From: Collinsella sp.
Lineage (GTDB): Bacteria > Actinomycetota > Coriobacteriia > Coriobacteriales > Coriobacteriaceae
DNA length: 64,000 nucleotides
NCBI GenBank assembly: GCA_019413925.1
Contig: DXMY01000049.1
Coordinates: forward strand, 1 to 64,000
Reading direction: 5' to 3'
In this document: positions 51,290 through 59,600 of the stretch, one piece after another
Layout: the number at the start of each line of letters is the position of its first letter
Position numbering within the stretch: position 1 is the stretch's first letter
Made by a program: the position numbers and the translations under genes
The notes under the pieces: model-generated
The model's database searches: none
What the model was told of the DNA's origin: nothing
Seen by the model: only the letters and a program-made list of their open reading frames with translations

Positions 51290-52162
51290 TTACTTGCCGA
51301 GCCAGTTTTTGAACCACCACTCCATAGAGCGGCTCATCTCGGCCATAAAGGGACTCGTGTGCTTACGGGTGTAGATATCGACGACGCGCTCGCCCACCTC
51401 GCGGGCGTGCGGGCGAAACATCGCGTCCATCTCGGCCACCTGCGCATCCAAGGTCGCGGCGTCGGCGCGACAATAACGCTCCTCATGCACCAGGTTCACC
51501 ACGGGATGCGCGATCGCCGGGCGCTCCTTGCGGGGCGTGCCGATGATGAGCATCGACAGCGGCATGGTATAGGGAGGCAAGTCCAGCAGCGCGGCGACTT
51601 CCTCGGCGTTCTCGACGACATCGCCGATATAGCAGCTCCCCAGCCCCAGGGCCTCGGCGGCAACCACGGCGTTTTGAGCGGCGATCACGGCATCCTGCGC
51701 CGCGATGGCAAAGTCGCCCAAACCCGGCGCGGGGCGGGGCGCCTTGCCCGTGCGCTCGACAAACTCGGGCTCAAAGCAGCCCACGTGCTCAAACAGATCG
51801 ATCCACTTGGCATAATCGACCACAAATATGAGTGCCCAGGGCGCCTTGGCGATCATGGGCTGGTGGTCGCACAGGTCGGCAAGACGATCGAGCGTAGCCT
51901 GCTCACGAATGCTCACGATGGAATACATCATCATGGCGCCCGCCGACGGCGCGCGACTCGCCGCATGCAAGATCGCCGCCCGCTGCTCGTCGGTCACCGC
52001 CACGGGACGGCTGTCGTCATCGCGCGCAAAAGCGCGCGTGGACGAGCGGTGCTCCAAAATGTCCAGTACCGCGTTGCCCGTAGTCTCGACCGGATAGCCG
52101 TACGTATCCACGCCCGCAGCTCCGCCGCCGCCCATGTCCGCCTCGCAAACCTGCTCGCTCAT
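51290..52162 (-). CDS. Nitroreductase family protein
   Basis: 290 residues with the FMN-binding start EHRSSTRAF (about 37-45), SRAPSAGAMMMYS and GLGSCYIGDV, matching the NfsA/FRP-like nitroreductase fold. These flavoenzymes reduce nitro compounds, quinones or flavins with NAD(P)H. Monocistronic as far as can be seen. The C-terminal 60 residues (FRPHAREVGERVVDIYTRKH) are an extension common in anaerobe members. Confidence 0.9.
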   Translation of the reverse strand: MSEQVCEADMGGGGAAGVDTYGYPVETTGNAVLDILEHRSSTRAFARDDDSRPVAVTDEQRAAILHAASRAPSAGAMMMYSIVSIREQATLDRLADLCDHQPMIAKAPWALIFVVDYAKWIDLFEHVGCFEPEFVERTGKAPRPAPGLGDFAIAAQDAVIAAQNAVVAAEALGLGSCYIGDVVENAEEVAALLDLPPYTMPLSMLIIGTPRKERPAIAHPVVNLVHEERYCRADAATLDAQVAEMDAMFRPHAREVGERVVDIYTRKHTSPFMAEMSRSMEWWFKNWLGK

Positions 52163-52288
52163 CGCCCTACCCTCGCCATTTCTTTAAGAAGCCTTTACGT
52201 TTCCGTGTAATTCCCGTCCATTATCGCGCAGGTCGCCACTACATTGCGCCACACCGCCACACGCGCGCGTTAATATGGCTGGTTGGTG

Positions 52289-52312
52289 TGCGCAGCCACC
52301 AATTGCTGCGCA
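52289..52312. other. Hairpin in the leader of the LtaS-like gene
   Basis: Arms TGCGCAGC and GCTGCGCA (8 bp, perfect) around CACCAATT, about 65 bases before the ATG. It could be an operator or a leader hairpin. The rest of the 213-base divergent region shows no clear consensus promoter. Confidence 0.4.
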
Positions 52313-52375
52313 TATCTTGGTAACAATCGGGTAAATCCCCGCTTTCGTAGGTTTTAGTTTGTGAGGAGTCTCAGC

Positions 52376-54676
52376 ATGTTCGCTGCCGCCATCTCGCTCG
52401 TCGGTCTTGCGGCGACCGTCTACCTTGTCTTGCGCGAGGCCAAGGCCATTTGCGCAAAGTCGGGCACCGTTGCCAAAAGCGCTCTTGGGTGGAGCGTCGC
52501 CTTCGGCCTGTTCCAGCTCTTTTTGACCATTTGGGGCGCCATTGGCCTCGTCGCTCAAAACGAGCCGCTCGCCTTTGTGATGCTCATCCTGACCAACGCC
52601 ATCCTTACCGGATGCGCTTGGGCCAGCATCGCCCGCGACCGCATCGCCCCGCGCGTCTTTGCGTTCGCCTCGGCCGACGCTCCCGCCCCCACTGGCAAGC
52701 TCGCCCGCCTGCGCGGCGCCTTTGTGGGCAAACCGCTCGTCGCCGCCGTCCTGTGCCTGCTGCTCGCCGGCGTCTTTGCGCTGCTGGGCATGGAGGTCTC
52801 GTCCAACCACGACTTTACCTGGGTCTACCCCCTGTGCATCCTGCTCGAGTGGGCCATCATCACCGTGCTCATGACCGGCTTGTTCTTCCTATTCCAGCGC
52901 CACGGCGCAGCTCCCGCGGTCCTGGCCTTTGCCCTCTTTGTCCTGGGCATTGCCGAGTTCTTCGTCATCACGTTTAAATCCATGCCCATCCAGCCGGGCG
53001 ACCTTTCGGCCATCTCCACCGCCGCCGCGGTCGCCGGCAACGGCTACACCTTCTCCATCTCGCTGTTCTGCGTGCTGTCCATGGGCTTTACCGCCATCGC
53101 CATGCTGCTATGCGAGTACGCCGGCCTGGTGGCACCGCACCGTCAGAAGGGCGCCGCCAACGCCAAGCGCATGCTGCTCACCAACCTGCTCGTGGCCGTG
53201 CTATGCCTGGGCGGCGTGACCGCGCACGTCACGCTTATCGACTACTACAACACCCTCGGCATCACCGTCTACACCTGGCGCCCGCTCGAGAGCTACTGGC
53301 GCGAGGGCTATCTGCCTGCCTTTATTAGTGCAGCACAGTCCATCAAGCCGCCCAAACCCGCCGACTACTCCGTCGACGATGCCAAGGCCACGCTCAAAAA
53401 GTACGCCAAGGCCTACGACAAGTCCGACGCGGCCAAGAGCGACGGGCGCGCCGCCGCCCAGGAGCAGTTCGATAGCGAGAAGCCCACGGTCATCGCCATC
53501 ATGAACGAGACCTTCTCGGACCTGTCGATCTATCAGAACATGCGCGCCGGCTACGAGGGCCCGCAGTACTTTAAGAACCTTTCCAACTGTCTCAGCCGCG
53601 GCAAGCTCTATGTGAGCGCCTACGGCGGCGGCACGGCCAATACCGAGTTTGAGTTTATGACCGGCAACTCCATGGCCAACCTGGGTTCGGGCGTGTACCC
53701 CTACACCATCTACAACATGGAGACGACCGGGAACCTGGCAGAGCAGTTCAAATCGCTCGGCTATTCCACCACGGCCATGCACCCCAACCACGCCACCAAC
53801 TGGAACCGCGAGAACGTCTATAAGGACTTTGGCTTTGACCAGTTCCTGTCCATCAACGATTTCCAAGGCGCCGATACCCTGCGCGGCATGGTGACCGACC
53901 AGGCGACCTACGACAAGATTCTTGAGCTGCTCAATCAGAACGCCGATCCGCAGTTTATCTTCGATGTGACCATGCAGAACCACTCGGGCTACGACACGGG
54001 TCTGCTGCCGGTCGACAAGCAGATGCACCTGAACATCGACACGACCGACCTGGACGCTAAGACCGTCGAGGACGGCACGCTCTCCGATGTTGACGAGTAT
54101 GTCTCGTGCATCGAGCAGTCCGACCAAGCGCTGCGTTACTTCCTCAACGCCCTGAGCAAGCTCGACCGCAAGGTGGTCGTGGTGTTCTGGGGCGACCACC
54201 AGCCGTTCTTCCCGTCCAAGTTCAACGATAAGTGGTTTACCGGCGAGGACGACGCCACCCACCAGGAACGCTTGTGGCAGACCGACTACATCATTTGGGC
54301 TAACTACGACGTTGCCGGTTGTGACCAGACGAGCGAGGTCGACGACCTGTCCACCAACTACCTGTCCACCCAGCTGATGCAACTGATCGGCGCACCGCTG
54401 ACCGACTACCAGAAAGCGCACATGACGCTGCGCGAGTCGCTGCCCGCCATCAACTCCGTGGGCTACGAGGACGCCAGCCTGCGCTGGGCGCTCTCCTCCA
54501 ACGTCACCGGTGACGACGCCGCAGCCGCAGCCGCCACCAAGGCGCGTGAGGATTACGCCAAGATGCAGTACTACGAAATGTTCCGCGACGGCAAGAACGT
54601 CTACACCGAGCACTTCCAGACCGAGGCCAACGAGACCGACCCCAACCTGGCGCCGGGTACAACCAAGATCAAATAG
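52376..54676 (+). CDS. LtaS-like membrane sulfatase-fold protein (phosphoglycerol transferase family)
   Basis: 766 residues: six or so N-terminal membrane helices (to about 300), then an extracellular alkaline-phosphatase-fold domain. Metal-site Glu is in IAIMNETFSDL, the likely nucleophile Thr420 in GGGTANTEFEFMTG, and FWGDHQPF holds Asp607/His608. Such enzymes polymerise or attach glycerol phosphate in teichoic acid or modify glycans. Coriobacteria do not clearly make classical LTA, so the product is uncertain. I chose ATG 52376, preceded by GAGGAG. Confidence 0.88.
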   Translation: MFAAAISLVGLAATVYLVLREAKAICAKSGTVAKSALGWSVAFGLFQLFLTIWGAIGLVAQNEPLAFVMLILTNAILTGCAWASIARDRIAPRVFAFASADAPAPTGKLARLRGAFVGKPLVAAVLCLLLAGVFALLGMEVSSNHDFTWVYPLCILLEWAIITVLMTGLFFLFQRHGAAPAVLAFALFVLGIAEFFVITFKSMPIQPGDLSAISTAAAVAGNGYTFSISLFCVLSMGFTAIAMLLCEYAGLVAPHRQKGAANAKRMLLTNLLVAVLCLGGVTAHVTLIDYYNTLGITVYTWRPLESYWREGYLPAFISAAQSIKPPKPADYSVDDAKATLKKYAKAYDKSDAAKSDGRAAAQEQFDSEKPTVIAIMNETFSDLSIYQNMRAGYEGPQYFKNLSNCLSRGKLYVSAYGGGTANTEFEFMTGNSMANLGSGVYPYTIYNMETTGNLAEQFKSLGYSTTAMHPNHATNWNRENVYKDFGFDQFLSINDFQGADTLRGMVTDQATYDKILELLNQNADPQFIFDVTMQNHSGYDTGLLPVDKQMHLNIDTTDLDAKTVEDGTLSDVDEYVSCIEQSDQALRYFLNALSKLDRKVVVVFWGDHQPFFPSKFNDKWFTGEDDATHQERLWQTDYIIWANYDVAGCDQTSEVDDLSTNYLSTQLMQLIGAPLTDYQKAHMTLRESLPAINSVGYEDASLRWALSSNVTGDDAAAAAATKAREDYAKMQYYEMFRDGKNVYTEHFQTEANETDPNLAPGTTKIK

Positions 54677-54703
54677 CGACTAGCTGCTGAGCCACAACTG
54701 AAA

Positions 54704-54833
54704 CGTCTGTCCAGGCGGAGGCATATAAGGTTCCCTGCTCGGACAGTCCTGCGCAAGACGAAGGCCACATTAAGTGGCCTTCTTTGCGTGCGGAACTCGC
54801 GATGAACCTTATATGCCTCCGCCTGGACAGACG
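54704..54833. repeat. 130 bp hairpin element, family 6, copy 1
   Basis: Perfect 29 bp outer arms (54704-54732 and 54805-54833; left arm begins CGTCTGTCCAGGCGG) enclose a 72-base centre whose tip is GAAGGCCAC, ATTAA, GTGGCCTTC followed by TTT. The centre with GTTC/GAAC edges (about 78 bases) recurs inverted at 55265-55341, where the outer arms are entirely different. It may terminate the LtaS-like gene. Confidence 0.9.
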
Positions 54834-54886
54834 CCTTGTTGTTGGAGCGCGGCTTGTCATGGGGGTACCCGCAACATATATAAGTT

Positions 54887-54909
54887 GAAGGCCACATTAA
54901 GTGGCCTTC
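54887..54909. repeat. Isolated apex copy of family 6
   Basis: GAAGGCCAC, ATTAA, GTGGCCTTC followed by TTT: the same apex as in the two full elements, without their centre or arms. It lies 10 bases before the 62 bp array and would terminate plus-strand transcripts. Confidence 0.8.
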
Positions 54910-54918
54910 TTTGTATTC

Positions 54919-55180
54919 GGAAAGTGTGTCCCGGAATCTGCCTTCGGAATGGGACGCAGTTTCCGCTTGAGGGCCTGTTGGGAAAGCGCATCCCACTTCA
55001 AGAGTAAATTCCGGGTCGCACTTTCCGCTAAGGCTCTCAACCGGAAAGTGCATCCCATTCCAAGCCTTAATTCCGGGACATAGTTTCCGGACAAGACATC
55101 AACCGGAAAGTGGGGACCACTCTGAGCGCCGATTCTGGGACACACTTTCCGAAACACCGCCCATCCGGAAAGCCCGTCCC
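54919..55180. repeat. Array of alternating inverted 14-mers, 62 bp period, locus 2
   Basis: GGAAAGTGTGTCCC-like motifs start at 54919, 54981, 55043, 55105 and 55167; reverse-complement motifs start at 54951, 55013, 55075 and 55137. The gaps alternate strictly 18 and 16 bases, an exact 62 bp period, and a decayed tenth motif follows near 55196. Eighteen-base gaps tend to start A-C/T-T-C and end ATTCC; sixteen-base gaps vary more. It is bracketed by inverted family 6 hairpins in a 709-base convergent gap with no gene. Confidence 0.92.
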
Positions 55181-55240
55181 GCTCTGAATACATCCGGGCA
55201 TGGAATATCCGCTTATTAGGCCTTCCATCAATAAAGGGGC

Positions 55241-55365
55241 GCCCTCCCGGGCAGCGGGCACGAAGTTCATCGCGAGTTCCGCACGCAAAGAAGGCCACTT
55301 AATGTGGCCTTCGTCTTGCGCAGGACTGTAGAGCAGGGAACTTCGTGCCCGCCGCCCGGGGGGGC
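55241..55365. repeat. 125 bp hairpin element, family 6, copy 2 (inverted)
   Basis: Outer arms 55241-55268 and 55338-55365 pair in 26 of 28 positions (left arm GCCCTCCCGGGCAGCGGGCA onward). The centre is nearly identical to copy 1 read on the other strand. It lies 20 bases beyond the stop of the membrane-anchored protein, on which minus-strand transcripts converge. Confidence 0.9.
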
Positions 55366-55385
55366 GTTGCGTTTAGAAGATGAAC

Positions 55386-56084
55386 CTAGCGCTTATCCCT
55401 CCGGGACAAAAGAAGCGCGGCTATAAATGCGATGCTGGCAAGCGTTAGCAACACCAAAAGCAACGTGAGCGTGCTGTCGCCCGTTGCCACGAGACCAAGC
55501 AAGCCGGGCTTCTTGCTGTCAGCAGACTGCACGGGAATCTTCTCGCCATCGTCTTCAGCGGTGATTTCCCAGCGAATTGCCTTGTTTGCGTCGGCAAGCT
55601 CGTTGCCCACCGACGTCGGGACAGTTAGTTGCAAATTGAGCACCGTGCTGCCATCGCTCGTAAACGTTGCGATCTGCGTGGGATAGGCGAACACACTGCC
55701 TGGCGTTCCCGTCTGGAGCCAACCGGCAGACGCATCGCCCGCCGACGCCGCTAAGGTAATGGGCGACAGCAGGCGTGCCGTCTCGTGATCGACAACGGCA
55801 CGCACAAACACGCGCACCTGGGACTTTACGCCCGTGGCACGAATCTCTATCTGCTGATCACGCACATCGCCAGGCATCAGATCTTTAAAGGCCGAAAACA
55901 AATCGGGCTCCCCCGAGGAGTCCGTCGCCCCCGAGACCGTCAGCTGGCGCGCGTTACCGTCATAGGAAATCGCAGGAGTGTCGGCAAGCGCACGAGCAGG
56001 AGCGGCGAGCATGACCATGCAGAGAATGGCCGCGACCATGCAACGCAAGGAGCGCGTAACGCCTTTGCGAATTGGGAAAGCCAT
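55386..56084 (-). CDS. Secreted, C-terminally membrane-anchored protein of the SipW/TasA-like locus
   Basis: 232 residues: signal peptide with cleavage near ALA-34/Asp35, a beta-rich extracellular part, and a C-terminal LVATG (198-202), hydrophobic helix and RRDKR tail. That tail resembles a sortase sorting signal with the Pro of LPxTG replaced, so anchoring may be by the helix alone. No family recognised. I chose ATG 56084, preceded by ATGGAGGTG. Last gene of the locus, 2 bases after the preceding stop; it may tether the matrix to the cell (inference). Confidence 0.8.
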   Translation of the reverse strand: MAFPIRKGVTRSLRCMVAAILCMVMLAAPARALADTPAISYDGNARQLTVSGATDSSGEPDLFSAFKDLMPGDVRDQQIEIRATGVKSQVRVFVRAVVDHETARLLSPITLAASAGDASAGWLQTGTPGSVFAYPTQIATFTSDGSTVLNLQLTVPTSVGNELADANKAIRWEITAEDDGEKIPVQSADSKKPGLLGLVATGDSTLTLLLVLLTLASIAFIAALLLSRRDKR

Positions 56085-56086
56085 AC

Positions 56087-56656
56087 TTACGCACCTCCAT
56101 GCGGCGGCACCAGCACGCCATCCTCGACCTTGCAGCCCCATGCCTCTTTAACTGCATCGTCGGGCGTTGATTGAATTGCCTGGGTCGAAATGTCAACGAC
56201 CAGATTCTTGCCATCCGTCTTCTTCTCGGACACGCTCTTGATGAGCACATCGGTTTTGTCCATCGGTGCAACGGGAGACGTCCAGTAGTAGTATCCGTCG
56301 GACGCGACAACCCAAGATGAGGCGGTGTTGGAAGCAGATGCCTTGGACACACTGCCCCAGTCAATGGTGTAGTCGGTGCCGGCAACCGGCTCATCCCACA
56401 GGCGCGCGCCATCCTTATCCTGCCAGTAGATATCCACCGCGACACGCAGGTATGCCGGAGCCGAGCCCGTGTTTTTTACCGAGACATCCCTTTTCACGTT
56501 GTCCTTGAGCGTCTCGTCCACCGAAGGCGCCACCGAGCCAAAGCCAAACTCGTTGACCAGCACGCCCGTAACCGAAAGCCACGCAAAGGTGCCGACGACG
56601 CCGGCCAAAAGGAGGACGCCGACAAGGAGGGCAACGATCCGCTTGCGCTTAGTCAT
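56087..56656 (-). CDS. SipW/TasA-type exported protein 3
   Basis: 189 residues. The N-terminus (KRKRIVALLVGVLLLAGVVG then TFAWLSV) is a SipW-dependent-type signal, followed by NEFGFGSV, which matches the N-x-[FL]-x-x-G-S pattern in the other two small proteins of the locus. A beta-sandwich domain follows (VSVKNTGSAPAYLRVAVDIYW). Ribosome site GGAGGGAGG. It begins one base after the giant protein ends, so it is tightly coupled. Confidence 0.82.
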   Translation of the reverse strand: MTKRKRIVALLVGVLLLAGVVGTFAWLSVTGVLVNEFGFGSVAPSVDETLKDNVKRDVSVKNTGSAPAYLRVAVDIYWQDKDGARLWDEPVAGTDYTIDWGSVSKASASNTASSWVVASDGYYYWTSPVAPMDKTDVLIKSVSEKKTDGKNLVVDISTQAIQSTPDDAVKEAWGCKVEDGVLVPPHGGA

Positions 56657-56657
56657 C

Positions 56658-59600
56658 CTAGTCCTCCCTCCTTAGCGTGCCGTTTTCCCAAACATTCTTG
56701 GCACGCGAGCCGCCATCGACCCATTTGTCCTTCGCGCGCGTGTTGACGCACGTCACCACCGCATCGTCCGCGCTCGAAGCAGACGAAATCGTCAGCTCGG
56801 CAGATTTACCGGGCGCCTTGCCCGGCGTGCTCAGCTCGCCCTCGTAGCGCCATGCCCAATTCGTGTCTTCCTCGACGGTATAGATGCCCGTCGGCGCGGC
56901 AAATTGCACGCTGCCGACATACCAGGTCTCGCCGTCTTCGTCGCGCCTCTCGCTAACTTTCACCTCGACCATGCGCGTCTCGGCAGGAGAATCCTCCGAC
57001 GCCTTGCGTGCCACCTTAAAGCGGAACGTTTGTCCCATGGCGCTGGCATCGGTGGTCTTTTTGACGATCGTCAGCGCATGGGTCTTGGCGAAGTCGAACA
57101 CGGCATTGCCGTCGCCTTGCTTGCCTTCGCCCGTCTTCTTGGACTCCAGGCGGTTGGCCAAGTCGAACGAACCGTTACCCGAGCCCAAGCTGTAGAGCGA
57201 GACATACTGGTCGTTAACGGGTTCCTCCGTCATGGACGCATCAGGACCGTGGCTCGCCCGCTTAACGGTAACAGTCAGCTGCGTCCCCATAAACGGCTCA
57301 GCAAAGCAGACCTTAAAGGGTGCTTTGTCGGCGCTATTGTCGACTGTGTTGGCGGCGTTGGGATCGAGCAGCCATTTAAGCTGCGCGGTGGTCATGGTTA
57401 CGTGGTTCTCGGGGTCGGATGTATCCTTGGCGACCACGCGATACGTCACGGGATACAGGTCCATGTCGCCCTTAACCGGCTCGTCCTTAAACTCATCCCA
57501 AGACTTCGCAGCGCCACCGTCAGGCACATATCGCCACTCCAGGAAGAGTTCGCGCACGTCACCGCTGGCCGCCCGTTCATCGAGCAGCGCGACGATCTTG
57601 AAGTGGGCGCCCGAGTCGTATGCCACGGACTTTTTCTCCATCTCGGGATTGCCGTCGTTGTCATAGACCTGCTTGCCGCTCTCATCCACCTTGGGAACAT
57701 CGACGTTATGGACAAAGCCGGCGCCCGTCGCGCGCTCGCCGTCCGAGTCGACCGTCGCCGTAAAGACGACCGACCCGTCGACACCGTGATAGCGAACCTT
57801 ATACGGCGCGATCTTGTACACCGCGGTGTAGGTCACGCTCTCAAAGGGCTCGCTGCCCTCGAGGGGATACTTCTCGTCATCGGTCAACAGGGTGTATTTG
57901 CCATCGGGTTCGTAGTCGCGCGACCAGCCGACAAAGTCGTACTTGGTGCCATCCTTGCCGACAACCTCAGTTGCAGCTTTTACCTCCAGCGAGATTTGAT
58001 CACCAGAGTCGGTGCGCGAAAGATAACGCACGGAACCGCGGTTATCCAGATTGCCATCGATATTCGATTGGACACGTACCGCGCTGGCACGGTAGACCGG
58101 ATACAACTCCATGGGGGCCTTGACCACAGTGTTTTTATTCACCATGGAAACGCCGTCCGACCAAACGACATAACCGCTGCCAGCTACCGGCTTAGTTTCC
58201 GTCCAGCCCACGAAGGCATTGTATGCGTTCGTTGCAGCATCAACCTCGCCGACGTTATACGTAGGCAGCGGCATGCCACCCGTAAGGTTGCCGAGTCTAT
58301 CGCCCTGCTGGGCTACCTTGCCATCCACATCTTTGGCATTGAGATGGTACACAACCGCCAACGGCGAATAGTACGCTACAAATGTATAGGTCCCGCCGGG
58401 TTCCACCTGATGGGAATACGAGTTATCGCCGTTAGGTTCGATCTCTTCAACTTCGCCATTCGGAAGCTCGATCTCAACCTTCTGCAACTTATACAGCTCA
58501 CCGCCTGCTTTATAAACCGGCGTCGTAACGTCAGGGGTCACCGTTGCCGTAGCAGGATTGGTGTCCGCGTTGATAACGGGAGCGATGTTGTAGCTAGGCA
58601 CATTGACCTTGTCCGTACCCTCAAAACCTGCGCGATGCAGGTTGGTGGTGTAGCTGACGTCGTACTTTGCGTAGACGGGATAGGCATCCTGCCACTGGGT
58701 GACCTTGGACTCGTCGGTCGCCAGATACGGCTCTGCCTTATCCGGATCACTCGTCACATAGGAGTCGCCGGCGACGTCGTAGATATACTTCCAGACGTCA
58801 GAATCCTTCTGGACCTCGGCGGTCGAAATCCAGCCCAGGAACTTATAGCCCGGCACCGCCATCTCGGCATCGGTCGGAGAGGCTTCGAGGGTCAGGGGGC
58901 TCTCATACGATCCCTTCTCACCATCTTCTGGCTTTTCGGCCACTTTAACCGACTTATTAACATGCGGGTAGTAATACGTGAACGTCGGATCCGCCCCGTT
59001 CACCTTGGTCTGCAGCAAGTTACTCTCATAGCGCCGCGTGGCAGTCCTCACGACATTATCGCCCTTGTTGTAGAAATTAACGTCCGTGGTAATCATCGCG
59101 CGAACGTAGTACTTCTTATCTGTACGCACCATGCTCTCGATGGGATTTTTCACATATGTCCAATATTCACCATCGCGCTCAAGCGTCCAGAAATTCAGGC
59201 GATAGCGATCATTCACCGGTTTGACCGTTACGTTCAGCGAAGCCGAAGTCCAAGTATCGCTTAGCGTTGCAGCGCCTGGAAAATCGGTATCGGCATAGAG
59301 GTTTTTTAGAGTATCGGCTCCCGTATCGTTTTTAACGTTGTGCGAGTACGCGTTAAGGGGACTCACGACAAGGGTTTCCTTCGTGAAGCGCGTGCCACAC
59401 GTTTCATAACTATCCTTTATGCCGTGGTCAACATGCTCCGGACCCCAGTGAACGACGTTTTCACGCACGAAGGTACTGCCGACGTTTTCCTCAAAGGGCG
59501 TTTGATAGCGATTCCAAACGGAACAAAGTAGCTTGCTGTCCGTAAACTCATGGTTGGTATAAGCCCGAACGTAATAATCCACTCGGTACTCAAAGCGGGC

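Noticed and set aside
54919..55180. CRISPR array
   Set aside because: Motifs are 14 bases and alternate in orientation, gaps are only 16 or 18 bases, and no cas gene is present.
54897..55298. A 133-codon minus-strand frame over the second 62 bp array
   Set aside because: Same reason: 62 bp units shift frame each time, and the start lies in a hairpin arm.
15711..55365. Insertion sequences or a transposase associated with the palindromes
   Set aside because: No transposase, Y1 protein or integrase gene was found anywhere in the window; if the palindromes move, the enzyme is encoded elsewhere.
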